64,000 bases of DNA from Hallerella sp963652365 (GTDB taxonomy: Bacteria > Fibrobacterota > Fibrobacteria > Fibrobacterales > Fibrobacteraceae), in contig CAVJTH010000009.1 in assembly GCA_963652365.1 (NCBI GenBank), forward strand, positions 1-64,000, in the 5' to 3' direction. Numbering within the stretch: the first letter of the stretch is position 1; each line of letters opens with the position of its first letter. The notes under the pieces were generated by a model. It saw only the letters and a program-made list of their open reading frames with translations. It made no database searches and had not been told where the DNA came from. A program made the position numbers and the translations under genes. Shown here piece after piece: positions 1 to 8,547 of this stretch.

Positions 1-268
1 GGAGTCAGAACTTAGAGCTGAGAACTTTGTTGAGAGTTGAGTGTGAAGAGTGGAGAGTGGAGTTCTGCGAACATTTAGGTTCTAGCGTGAAAAGTTCGCT
101 GGGATTTCTAAGTTCTAAGCACTCTCTACTAAGCTCTGAACAAGCCCCTCGCCGGGCAGGCGGAAACGGGTCGCTTCGCGAAAAAGCCTTTCGGCAGAAA
201 GTAACGGCTCGTTCTGCAACTCTAAGCACTAAGCACTATCCACTAAGCTCTGAATTAAGCGCTCTGGG
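1..268. repeat. Low-complexity inverted repeat region next to the LytTR gene
   Basis: This stretch has no convincing gene. It is built from degenerate CTAAG/CACT/CTCTGAA words. The block at about 107-140 (ending CTACTAAGCTCTGAA) is repeated at about 221-254 (ending CCACTAAGCTCTGAA). Bases 1-75 carry related GAGAGTGGAGAGTGGAG-type words that read like the same family on the opposite strand. The centre has small inverted repeats such as GCAGAA...TTCTGC at about 193-217. The overall layout is an inverted pair of minisatellite-like arms. Short open frames here are made of these repeats and I do not regard them as genes. Confidence 0.55.
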
Positions 269-1036
269 TTACAGCGAATGCAGCTTGCTGACGAAATTCC
301 GGCTTACGGGGATGACCGTATGGTCCTTGTCGTGCAGCTTGATGCAGAAGTGTCCGTTGATCAGGCGCTGGTATTCCGCGATGGCGTCGATTGCGACGAG
401 GTGCGCCCGATGGACGCGGACGAATTGCGCCGGGTCGAGGCGCTTTTCCAGATCGATCAGCGGCGTGCTGATGATGAACTTGCCGCTTGACGCGTAAACC
501 GTCGTGTATTTTTCTTCGCTCTGGAAGCGAAAGACGTTCTCCAGGGGGATGAGAATGGTGCGTTCCCCGATCTTTGCCTGGATTCGCCGGAGATAGGGCT
601 CGTGGCTCTCGGTATTTCTCGTCTGGAGCTTTTCCAGGGAAACTTTGGATGACGATTCTTCGCTGAGAAACTTGCCCAGTCGGCGAACCTTGTCCATGCA
701 GACGGCGAGCCGTTCGTCTTCGATGGGCTTTAACAGGTAATCGACGGTGTCTTCGGCGAAAGCCTTGAGCGCATACTCGTCGTAAGCCGTGGTAAAGACG
801 ACCAGCGGATCTTCTTCGCTGTCGATTTCCTTGAGAACGTCGAATCCGTTCTTGTCGGGCATCTGGATGTCGAGAAAGACGAGATCCGGATGATTCGTTC
901 GAATCTGTGACACTGCTTCGCTTCCCGTGCTCGCTTCGCCAATAATGGAAACCAGGTCGGAATAGGGCTCGAGAAGCGTTTTCATCCGCATCCGGGCCAA
1001 CGGTTCGTCATCGACAATCAAGGTCTTGAATTGCAT
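269..1036 (-). CDS. LytTR-family response regulator
   Basis: A 255-residue two-component response regulator with an N-terminal receiver domain and a C-terminal LytTR DNA-binding domain. In the receiver, the acidic pair VDDE lies at residues 8-11, the phospho-acceptor is probably Asp56 in VFLDIQMPD, and the TTAYDEYALKAF and LLKP segments are conserved. The LytTR domain occupies roughly residues 150-255, with the FVRVHRAHLV core. The gene is last of three minus-strand genes, after an NSS transporter and an inositol-phosphatase-like gene. No histidine kinase is next to it, so its partner is unknown. Many LytTR regulators control surface or transport functions; the target here is not visible. Confidence 0.9.
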   Translation of the reverse strand: MQFKTLIVDDEPLARMRMKTLLEPYSDLVSIIGEASTGSEAVSQIRTNHPDLVFLDIQMPDKNGFDVLKEIDSEEDPLVVFTTAYDEYALKAFAEDTVDYLLKPIEDERLAVCMDKVRRLGKFLSEESSSKVSLEKLQTRNTESHEPYLRRIQAKIGERTILIPLENVFRFQSEEKYTTVYASSGKFIISTPLIDLEKRLDPAQFVRVHRAHLVAIDAIAEYQRLINGHFCIKLHDKDHTVIPVSRNFVSKLHSL

Positions 1037-1064
1037 GGTTTAAATATAAATCATTGAAAACTTT

Positions 1065-2417
1065 CTAGAAAAGTCCCTCGATAAAAATGACAAGGAAGAG
1101 GAAGGGAAGGACAAAGCGGAAGTAGTTCTTGAACCAGAGCGGAATCTTGAATCCTTCGCCCTTGTTCGCTTCGGCGATGTATTTGTCGAATCCCCAGCCC
1201 CACTTGGTGACGCAGAAGAGGAGATAGACCAAGGAACCCAGCGGAAGAAGAAAGTTCGATACGATGAAGTCTTCGGAATCGAGAATGTCCTTGCCGCCGA
1301 AGAACTTGACGTCGCTCAGGATGTTGTATCCGAGGGCGCAGGGAATCGACGTGACGAGGACGACCGCGAGGCAGACGAGGGTCGCTTTCTTGCGCGTCCA
1401 GCGGAATTCGTCAAGGCATCCCGAGAGCAGGTTCTCGAAGACGGCGAGGACGGTGGAAAAGCTCGCGAACGTCATGAAAAGGAAAAACGCCGCGCCCCAG
1501 AAGCGTCCGCCGGGCATGTCGAGAAAAACGTGGGGAAGCGTGAGGAAGATGAGGCTCGGACCCGCATCCGGTTCGACGCCGTAGGAAAAGCAGGCCGGGA
1601 AAATGATGAGACCCGCGGACAGCGCGACGATCGTGTCGAGAATGCAGATGCGAATCGCTTCGCCGCCGAGCGTGTATTTGTCGGAAGTGTAGGAACCGAA
1701 GATTTCCATGGCGCCGACGCCGAGCGAAAGGGTAAAGAAGGCCTGGTTCATCGCGGCGGTGATGACGTGCCCGAGTCCTTGGCGTTCGACATTTTCGAGG
1801 CTGGGGAGCAGATAGAACTTGACGCCTTCCATCGCGTTCGGGAGGATGAGACTGTGGACGGCGAGGACGACGATGAGGATGAGAAGCCCTATCATCATGA
1901 ACTTGGATACGGCTTCGAGTCCCTTCTGGATGCCGAAACTGTTGATGAGAAATCCGAAGAGGACAGTCACGGCCATGCCGAGAAGCATCTGCGTCGGACT
2001 TCCGAGCATGGTGCCGAAGACTCCCTGGACGCCGTCCGCGGTGACGCCCGAAAACGCTCCGAAGGAGAACTTGAAGAAGTAGTTGAGCATCCATCCCGAA
2101 ACGGTCGTGTAATACATCATGAGCATCAGGCAGCCGAGAAAGCAGAAGTAGCCGTGAATGTGCCACTTGCTGCCCTTGGGTTCGAGCGCCTTGTAGCCGG
2201 AAACGGCTGTCCGGTGCGAGGCGCGTCCCACGGCGAGCTCCATCGTGAGAACGGGCGCTCCCATCAGGATGAGGGATAGCAGGTAGAAGAGGACAAAGAT
2301 GCCACCGCCGTTCTGCCCGACGAGAAACGGAAACTTCCAGACGTTTCCGATGCCGATTGCGCATCCTGCGGCGACGAGAATGAACCCGAGACGGGACTTG
2401 AAGCTTTCGCGTTCCAT
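1065..2417 (-). CDS. Sodium-dependent transporter of the NSS (SNF) family
   Basis: A 450-residue integral membrane protein of the neurotransmitter:sodium symporter family, which imports amino acids or amines with sodium. The N-terminus has the typical segment SRLGFILVAAGCAIGIGNVWKF cut short here as GCAIGIGNVWKFPF, part of the sodium and substrate site in TM1, followed by about ten more hydrophobic segments. The length fits the shorter 11-TM bacterial members. The start ATG has a GAGGAA site just upstream and lies 7 bases after the stop of the preceding gene, so the two are probably cotranscribed. The substrate cannot be read from sequence alone. Confidence 0.92.
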   Translation of the reverse strand: MERESFKSRLGFILVAAGCAIGIGNVWKFPFLVGQNGGGIFVLFYLLSLILMGAPVLTMELAVGRASHRTAVSGYKALEPKGSKWHIHGYFCFLGCLMLMMYYTTVSGWMLNYFFKFSFGAFSGVTADGVQGVFGTMLGSPTQMLLGMAVTVLFGFLINSFGIQKGLEAVSKFMMIGLLILIVVLAVHSLILPNAMEGVKFYLLPSLENVERQGLGHVITAAMNQAFFTLSLGVGAMEIFGSYTSDKYTLGGEAIRICILDTIVALSAGLIIFPACFSYGVEPDAGPSLIFLTLPHVFLDMPGGRFWGAAFFLFMTFASFSTVLAVFENLLSGCLDEFRWTRKKATLVCLAVVLVTSIPCALGYNILSDVKFFGGKDILDSEDFIVSNFLLPLGSLVYLLFCVTKWGWGFDKYIAEANKGEGFKIPLWFKNYFRFVLPFLFLVIFIEGLF

Positions 2418-2424
2418 GATTTCC

Positions 2425-3219
2425 TCACTTTAGCATTTGAATCATTTGATCGTGTAAAATTCCGTTGGAGAATAGAACCTGTTCGCCATCGACAAGGCGG
2501 AGCGGCTTTCCGGAAAGTTCCGAGACTTTTCCGCCCGCTTCCCTGACCATCAGGGCGATTCCGGCGATGTCCCACGGGTAGCTCATCGTCATGACGAACG
2601 CGTCGAGCGCGCCTTGTGCCGTAAGCGTCCCTTCGATGACCGCGCTGCCGTAGCACTTGACTCGTGTGCAGCATTCCGCTTCGCGCCGGAAGTTCTTCAG
2701 GTTCTGCGCATTGACGCTTTCCCAGTTTCCGACATTGAAGTCCCCGTTCGAAACGATTGCCTGGGAAAGTTCTCGCGTTTCGCTCACATGGATGCGCTTG
2801 CCGTCTGCAAAAGCTCCGCCGTCCTTGAACGCCGCATAGGTCTTTCCGAGACCGGGGAGGCGGATGGCTGCGACGACAGGTTCCGCTCCGCTTTCCGTAT
2901 GCTCGACCAGTGCGACGGAAACACCCCACAGCGGGATTCCGCGGCTGAAGTTGACCGTGCCGTCAACCGGATCGATAATCCATTCGAAGCGCGAGCCTTC
3001 CTTGACATGGCCTGCTTCTTCGGTGCGGATGGAATGTTCCGGAAATTCTTCCCGGATATGCGAAACGATGATGCGTTCGCTTTCGATATCCGCGGACGTG
3101 ACGACATCTTTCGGGTTCTTGAAGCGGATGCTTTCGAGGTGTCTTTGCATTTGCAGGGCTTTTGCCCCGGCTTCTTCGGCGAAGGCTTGCGCTCGTTCTA
3201 GAATCTTGGAAAAATCCAT
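2425..3219 (-). CDS. Inositol monophosphatase family protein
   Basis: A 264-residue enzyme of the lithium-sensitive phosphatase family (inositol monophosphatase, SuhB, CysQ and histidinol-phosphatase types). Family signatures are present: the EEAG metal-binding segment, WIIDPVDGTVNF, and the C-terminal WDIAGIALMVREAGG. It is expected to remove phosphate from a small sugar or inositol phosphate using magnesium; the exact substrate is not resolved. I chose the ATG at 3219 (MDFSKILERA) because the longer frame starts inside non-conserved intergenic sequence. It heads the minus-strand group with the transporter and the LytTR regulator. Confidence 0.88.
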   Translation of the reverse strand: MDFSKILERAQAFAEEAGAKALQMQRHLESIRFKNPKDVVTSADIESERIIVSHIREEFPEHSIRTEEAGHVKEGSRFEWIIDPVDGTVNFSRGIPLWGVSVALVEHTESGAEPVVAAIRLPGLGKTYAAFKDGGAFADGKRIHVSETRELSQAIVSNGDFNVGNWESVNAQNLKNFRREAECCTRVKCYGSAVIEGTLTAQGALDAFVMTMSYPWDIAGIALMVREAGGKVSELSGKPLRLVDGEQVLFSNGILHDQMIQMLK

Positions 3220-3313
3220 AGCGGCAAATGTAAAAAAATATGGATTTCCCTCTTTCAATGAAGGCAGAAATTGGCGAGAAATAAACCCGTCGAAGCTCCC
3301 CAGGAACCTGGTT

Positions 3314-3376
3314 TCAAGAGCCCGCAAGCAAGGATAGATGAAATCCCGCAATGACAATAAAAACGATCCGTTTCAT
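3314..3376 (-). other. Possible 20-codon signal-peptide-like ORF (remnant)
   Basis: The 448-base gap between the phosphatase start and the next plus-strand gene holds little that is clear. On the minus strand, ATG at 3376 with a GCGAGG-like site encodes MKRIVFIVIAGFHLSLLAGS and then stops. This looks like a secretion signal ending in a near-lipobox, and could be the start of a decayed lipoprotein gene or a small peptide. Right after it a CCAGGttCCTGG palindrome occurs. An 80-codon minus-strand frame (3373-3615) overlaps it but shows no recognisable features. Confidence 0.25.
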
Positions 3377-3667
3377 GCCTCGCTTCTTGTTTTTCTTTTG
3401 TGTTGACGGGCAAGGCGGCGGAAGGAAGGGGTTCGGGATTCAAATTGCTTGCATTGCAGATTTTCGAGGAATATGCGGAAACGATGAGCATCGAAATCAG
3501 GAACGGTACTCTTTTTGTCCGTGATCCTCCATGTGGGTGTATCGCTAATGCAATCAAGTGCCTGTATAATGATTAAAACGTTAGTTTTTTTTACTCTAAA
3601 GGACCTTTTATGCATTCCTCTTGGTTTTGTTCCACGCCCGCTTTCTCAAAATTCTAGATTTCCCGTT

Positions 3668-4669
3668 ATGAAGAAATGGATTTGTCTTTTTGTCTTGAGC
3701 GCAGTTTCCTGGGCGTTTTCCGCAGAATGGGCGAGCGATTACGAATCGATGATCGCTTTCCAGAAAGATCAGAATCGGGCGGGCTACGTGAAGCCGATCG
3801 CGACCTATATGGGGACGGTTCTCAACGGCAGCTGGATTTCGAGCGCGAGGCTCGATCGCGGTCTTTCCTTCGAAGCGGGATTGCCGTTCCAGATCGCTTT
3901 CGTGGAATCGGGCGACCGCTCCTACGAATCGTCTTCCTGGGGAAAAGTGCCTACGATTTTTGGCGATAGGTTCGATGCGGGACTTGGAGGAAACGAGGAC
4001 CTGCACGGTCTTTCCGTTTTCACGTTGCCGTATCTGCAGCTGGGATTTGGATTCTATCATACGCGTCTCGCGTTTCGCGGGATGTACTTTCCTTCGGTGA
4101 GCGAGCTGAAGGGGTATCACCTGCTCTCTTTCGGACTCCAGCACAGCTTCGGGCATTTCTTTATCGACAAGCTCCCGTCGGCGTTCAAGGATTTCGACGT
4201 GAGCCTTTTCTTCGGATACAATTCCGCCTATATCGGATACGCTCCGGACAAGTGGAAGGGGCAGATGGACCTGGATTTCGGGACGACTTACACGGCAATC
4301 GTCTTGGGCTACAGGCCCGTGAAACTGGTCGAACTGTTGCTTTCTCTCGGCTACCAGACGGTTTCGATGGACGCTGGCGGCGAAATGGACGCTTACGCAA
4401 AGGATGGCGCTTACCTGGGCAAGGTGAAGCCGGACGCGAGCCTTTCCGGACGCGGCGGATTTCGGATGGGACTTGAAGTCTCGTTTGCCTTTGGCGAAAC
4501 ATTCCACCCGGTCGTCGGATACAACCTGGGCGCGAACAGCTCGCTCAACGCGAACATCCTGTACTTCAAGCAGTCGTTTCATGTCGGGGAATCCGACAGG
4601 AAGGATTCGGTCGAGGATCACGTAATCCGGGAATCCGAAGAAGAAGTCTCCGCGGAGAAGGTTCGGTAA
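3668..4669 (+). CDS. Exported outer-membrane beta-barrel-like protein
   Basis: A 333-residue protein of unknown function. The ATG at 3668 gives a clear signal peptide (MKKWICLFVLSAVSWAFSA) cleaved near residue 19. The rest is rich in alternating hydrophobic and aromatic strands (for example LQLGFGFYHTRLAFRG and FDVSLFFGYNSAYIGY), consistent with a barrel in the outer membrane, similar in style to the DUF6588 group of exported proteins. An upstream in-frame ATG at 3515 would put about 50 residues before the signal, so I rejected it. It lies 17 bases before uvrC but is probably functionally unrelated. Confidence 0.65.
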   Translation: MKKWICLFVLSAVSWAFSAEWASDYESMIAFQKDQNRAGYVKPIATYMGTVLNGSWISSARLDRGLSFEAGLPFQIAFVESGDRSYESSSWGKVPTIFGDRFDAGLGGNEDLHGLSVFTLPYLQLGFGFYHTRLAFRGMYFPSVSELKGYHLLSFGLQHSFGHFFIDKLPSAFKDFDVSLFFGYNSAYIGYAPDKWKGQMDLDFGTTYTAIVLGYRPVKLVELLLSLGYQTVSMDAGGEMDAYAKDGAYLGKVKPDASLSGRGGFRMGLEVSFAFGETFHPVVGYNLGANSSLNANILYFKQSFHVGESDRKDSVEDHVIRESEEEVSAEKVR

Positions 4670-4686
4670 GCGACCGCGGGTTCGCG

Positions 4687-6525
4687 ATGTTTTCCGAGGC
4701 GATTCAAAGGCGACTTTCGGAACTTCCGACGCGTCCGGGCGTTTACCTGATGAAAAACGCCGACGGCAAGGTTATCTACGTGGGGAAGGCCAAGGCGCTT
4801 TCCCGACGGGTTCGCAGCTATTTCGATGGAAAGCCCAAGCCGGGACATCGGGCGGCGATGCTGATGCTCCCGCATATTCGGGACATCGAATGGATCGTGA
4901 CCGATACGGAAGCGGAAGCGTTCATTCTCGAAGCGAACCTGATTCGAAAGCATCATCCGGTTTACAATGTGCGTCTCAAGGACGATAAGCACTATCCCTA
5001 CATCGCTATCGACATGCGGGATCCCTTTCCGCGGCTCTTTCTCTTGCGGCATGCGAGTTCCCGCTACCAATGCTTTGGACCGTTTCCGAGTTCCAAGGCG
5101 TTTCGGACGCTGGTCGATCTTTCGGCGCGACTGTTCGGGATGCGGGAATGCAAGCTCGTGTTTCCGCTTTCAAGACCCCAGCGCCCTTGTCTGAACTATC
5201 ACATCGGGCGATGTCTCGCGCCGTGTGCCGGGCTCTGTTCCCGGGAGGAATATGCGAAAGGCGTCGGCGAGATGAAGCGGATTCTCGACGGGCGCCGGAA
5301 CGATCTGCTTGCCAAATGGACGCGGGAAATGGAAGAGGCGAGCCTGCGCCTGGACTTTGAAGCGGCGGCAAGAAAACGCGATGCGATCGAAGCGTTGCAG
5401 GCGACGAATACGACCCAGAAGGCCGATACGACGGATACGTCGCTCAAGCTCGACGTTGTCGCGGTGCGGCGAAACGGCAACCTGGCGACGGCGGTCATCC
5501 TGGAATATCGCCATGGCGTCATTTTTGGACGAAGACACTACGAGCTGGAATGCGACCAGGAACAGGATGAATCCGAAATCCTTTGCGAGATGCTTTCGAC
5601 GTGGTACGAAAATGGGGAAGCGATTCCGGGCGAAATCGCCCTCAGCGATCCGATTCCTGACGACGACAGGGCTCAAATCGAGCAGGAACTTTCCGAGCGG
5701 ACGACTCACAAGGTGACGGTTAGCGTGCCGCAGCGCGGAGAACGCGTCCAGTTCGTGAAGCTCGCCTTGGCCAATGCGGAGATGCTCCTGGTGGAAGCGC
5801 AATCCGAGGTCAGGCATTTTGACGAGGTGGAACAGAGCGTGTTCGACTTGCAGCGGGAACTCGGCCTTGCGCGAACTCCGTTCCGCATCGAGTGCGTCGA
5901 TATTTCCCATCTGGCGGGCACGCATACGGTGGCGAGCCTTGTCGCTTTCAAGAACGGTCGTCCGGACAAGGGAAACTATCGGAAGTTCATCGTCAAGACG
6001 GTTTCCGGAATCGATGACTTTGCGAGTATGCAAGAGGTGCTCTCGCGTCGCATCGCGCGGCTCGATCGCGAAGGAAAGCCCTTGCCGGACTTGCTCGTGT
6101 GCGATGGCGGAAAGGGACAGGTCGATGCGACATACAGGATTCTGAAAAGTCTGGGACATGCGGAGCTTCCGCTGATAGGGCTTGCCAAGAGGCTGGAAGA
6201 AATCGTCTTTCCCGATGACAGGCCGTCGATCGTGTTGCACCGTACAAGCGCCGCCTTGAAGCTCTTGCAGAATGCCCGCGACGAGGCGCACCGTTTCGCG
6301 ATTACTTACCAGAGGAGCAAACGCAAGGAAGACCTGCGCGTCGCATGGCTCGATATTCCGGGAATAGGGGACGAAACGCGGATAAGGATTCTTTCCAGGT
6401 ATCGGAGTCGCGCGGATTTTCTAAAGGCTCCGATCGAAGACATCCAGCAGCTGTTCGGGAAAAAGCGCGGAATTTCCATCCGCGAAAAGGTTGCGGAATA
6501 CGATCCGGAAGCGGAAAGGGCGTGA
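4687..6525 (+). CDS. uvrC: Excinuclease ABC subunit C
   Basis: UvrC, 612 residues, makes the two incisions flanking a DNA lesion after UvrA and UvrB have located it. Visible domains: a GIY-YIG nuclease at the N-terminus (PGVYLMKNADGKVIYVGKAK, residues about 17-36), a Cys-rich segment (CLNYHIGRCLAPCAG), a UVR motif around residues 217-252 that binds UvrB, the RNase H-like nuclease core beginning IECVDISHL, and C-terminal helix-hairpin-helix repeats (LDIPGIGDETRIRIL). Length is normal for the family. The stop overlaps the dinB start (TGATG), so the two repair genes are translationally coupled. Confidence 0.97.
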   Translation: MFSEAIQRRLSELPTRPGVYLMKNADGKVIYVGKAKALSRRVRSYFDGKPKPGHRAAMLMLPHIRDIEWIVTDTEAEAFILEANLIRKHHPVYNVRLKDDKHYPYIAIDMRDPFPRLFLLRHASSRYQCFGPFPSSKAFRTLVDLSARLFGMRECKLVFPLSRPQRPCLNYHIGRCLAPCAGLCSREEYAKGVGEMKRILDGRRNDLLAKWTREMEEASLRLDFEAAARKRDAIEALQATNTTQKADTTDTSLKLDVVAVRRNGNLATAVILEYRHGVIFGRRHYELECDQEQDESEILCEMLSTWYENGEAIPGEIALSDPIPDDDRAQIEQELSERTTHKVTVSVPQRGERVQFVKLALANAEMLLVEAQSEVRHFDEVEQSVFDLQRELGLARTPFRIECVDISHLAGTHTVASLVAFKNGRPDKGNYRKFIVKTVSGIDDFASMQEVLSRRIARLDREGKPLPDLLVCDGGKGQVDATYRILKSLGHAELPLIGLAKRLEEIVFPDDRPSIVLHRTSAALKLLQNARDEAHRFAITYQRSKRKEDLRVAWLDIPGIGDETRIRILSRYRSRADFLKAPIEDIQQLFGKKRGISIREKVAEYDPEAERA

Positions 6526-7595
6526 TGCGCAAGATCATCCACATCGACATGGACTGCTTTTACGCATCGATCGAAATGCGCAGGCACCCTGAACTGAAGA
6601 ATGTCCCGATGGCTGTCGGCGGAACGGTCGAGGAACGCGGCGTGCTTTCGACGTGCAACTACCCGGCGCGCGCCTTTGGACTCCACTCGGCGATGTCCAC
6701 CTTCCAGGCATTTCGCCTTTGCCCGAAACTTGTACTGCTCCCCGTCGATATGCCATCCTACAAGGCGGAATCCGAAGAAATATTTAAAATCTTCCGCCGC
6801 TACACGAGCCGTGTCGAAGGCCTGAGTCTCGACGAGGCGTTTCTGGACGTGACCGGAAGCGATACGCAGAACGGTTCCGCGTCTCTCATCGCGAAGGAAA
6901 TCCGGGACGCGATCTTTCTGGAACGCGGAGGAATCACGGCAAGCGCGGGAATCGCGCCCAACAAGTTTCTCGCCAAGGTCGCAAGCGACTGGAACAAGCC
7001 CAACGGACAGTTTACGATTGGACCGGAAAACGTGGAAAAGTTCGTGCGGGAACTTCCGCTCGAAAAGATTCCGGGAGTCGGCAAGGCTTGCGGCAGGAAG
7101 CTTCTCGCGAAGGGTCTTGTGCTGTGCAAGGACATTCTTCCTCTTTCGCGGATTGAGCTTGCGAGGGATTTTGGACACCTTGGCGATTCTCTCTATGACT
7201 TTGCCCGCGGAATTGACGAGAGACCCGTTGTCACGTCGCGCGTGCGAAAGTCCATTTCCACGGAAAACACGTTCCCTCGGGATATTGCCGGAATCGAAGC
7301 GTGCGAAGAGGAACTGCGAACCCTCTATCTTGATTTTCTGAAGCGCGCCCGGCGCCTTGTCGCGCGGGAATCCGAAAGGGCGTTCCCCGAATTTCATTGC
7401 CTTGTCAAGATCAAGTATGCGGATTTCAGGACGACGACGATTGAACGGACGTTTGCGGATGTTTCCCTGGCGCGCTTTTTCGCGCTTTTTCGGGAACGCT
7501 ACGATCTTTCCCGGAAAGTTCGCCTGCTAGGGCTTGGAATTCGGCTGGAAAATCCCAAATGTGACGAAAAACAGCTGCAAATGAATTTGTTCTAG
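6525..7595 (+). CDS. dinB: DNA polymerase IV (Y-family)
   Basis: A 356-residue translesion polymerase. The N-terminus IIHIDMDCFYASIEM carries the first catalytic Asp pair. The second acidic motif is GLSLDEAFLDVTGS, and SAGIAPNKFLAKVASDWNKP is the finger-palm signature. A little-finger domain follows (TENTFPRDI). I placed the start at the ATG overlapping the uvrC stop; a longer frame runs back into uvrC but lacks homology there. The C-terminus ends in MNLF after a QLQ stretch, which could be a beta-clamp-binding peptide. Pairing with uvrC suggests a shared DNA-damage response unit. Confidence 0.96.
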   Translation: MRKIIHIDMDCFYASIEMRRHPELKNVPMAVGGTVEERGVLSTCNYPARAFGLHSAMSTFQAFRLCPKLVLLPVDMPSYKAESEEIFKIFRRYTSRVEGLSLDEAFLDVTGSDTQNGSASLIAKEIRDAIFLERGGITASAGIAPNKFLAKVASDWNKPNGQFTIGPENVEKFVRELPLEKIPGVGKACGRKLLAKGLVLCKDILPLSRIELARDFGHLGDSLYDFARGIDERPVVTSRVRKSISTENTFPRDIAGIEACEEELRTLYLDFLKRARRLVARESERAFPEFHCLVKIKYADFRTTTIERTFADVSLARFFALFRERYDLSRKVRLLGLGIRLENPKCDEKQLQMNLF

Positions 7596-7612
7596 CTCTT
7601 TTTTATATTTTG
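7586..7612 (+). promoter_or_regulatory. Candidate promoter for the envelope lipoprotein operon
   Basis: A T-rich tract ending in TATATTTTG lies just before the lipoprotein gene at 7630, with a TTTG at 7586-7589 upstream. It resembles the T-rich TTTT-CTA-ATT element seen before several other genes in this window. This is a pattern-based proposal only. Confidence 0.3.
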
Positions 7613-7629
7613 ACATTATCGAGGGTCCT

Positions 7630-8547
7630 ATGGTTCGACTGATCGCTATCATTCTATGTCTTTTCTTTTTTGTCGCCTGTGCCTCTAGGCCCAAGCTACA
7701 AGAGGTCGATGTCGAAGCGGAACTGAAAAGAAATTCCAGGGAGTTTACGGAACGCCATCCCGAATCCGCGATGCCTGCGCCCGCTCCTGAAACGGCGAAA
7801 AGGGTTTCTGTCAAGAAGCCTTCCATCTTGGTTGTTCCTGCCGGAACAAGGAATCTGAGCCAGAGCCTGGAAGTCCTGAATCGGGACGCTCTGTCGCGCG
7901 CGGCGGCGAACGCCATCAACGGATACCTGACCGAAAGGCGCTACCCGGTAAAATCTCTCGAAGAATCTTCGCGTCTCGACGAGGCGATTGCCGTCCAGGG
8001 CGAAATCTCCGGGCAGGAAGAGGACTTGTCCTACATCGCAAGCCTTTCGTTTGGTGCGGAGGTCTATATCAAGTTCGCCTGCGACATCCATCGCGGACAG
8101 ATCCTTGCCAATCTGAGCGCCTATGAACTGACATCGGGACGGATGCTCGGAACGCAGACGGCAACGGTCAATGATAACGGAACGCGTATCGAGGAGCTTG
8201 TCGCAAGCGCCATGCACAAGGCGATGCCCGGTCTAGAGCGGAAGATCCTGGCCTATCTGGAAGAAGATTCCAGGAACGGAGTTCCCTACAAGGTCATTCT
8301 GAAAACCAGCCGGGATGACGAAGAATCCCTGTACAATCGGGCGTCGCACCTTTTGAAACAGCGCTTTTCGAAAGTCTTGACCAATGCGATGACGGAAAGG
8401 ACTATCGATTTTACCGTCTATGTCAACCCTAGGGAATGTGGCGACGTCCACGAAGTCTTTGAAGCGATTCGCGAGGCTCTCGGAGCGTCGTTTCTCGTGA
8501 AAAAGGACAATCTCGTCCAAAAGCTCCTGATCCTGGAACTGGATTGA
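7630..8547 (+). CDS. Lipoprotein with a DUF6175-like domain
   Basis: A 305-residue lipoprotein. The signal MVRLIAIILCLFFFVACA has a lipobox with Cys at residue 17. After a charged linker, PSILVVPAGTRNLSQSLEVL begins a domain that tentatively resembles the DUF6175 group of envelope proteins; later segments (AVQGEISGQEEDLSYIASLS and SRDDEESLYNRASHLLKQRF) suggest two related alpha/beta modules, the kind found in outer-membrane stress or assembly lipoproteins. Its stop overlaps the next start (TGATG), so it is the first gene of a four-gene operon. The function is unknown. Confidence 0.6.
   Translation: MVRLIAIILCLFFFVACASRPKLQEVDVEAELKRNSREFTERHPESAMPAPAPETAKRVSVKKPSILVVPAGTRNLSQSLEVLNRDALSRAAANAINGYLTERRYPVKSLEESSRLDEAIAVQGEISGQEEDLSYIASLSFGAEVYIKFACDIHRGQILANLSAYELTSGRMLGTQTATVNDNGTRIEELVASAMHKAMPGLERKILAYLEEDSRNGVPYKVILKTSRDDEESLYNRASHLLKQRFSKVLTNAMTERTIDFTVYVNPRECGDVHEVFEAIREALGASFLVKKDNLVQKLLILELD

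Noticed and set aside
3373..3615. An 80-codon minus-strand frame overlapping the tiny signal-like ORF
   Set aside because: No initiation site, no recognisable domain and an unusual composition.
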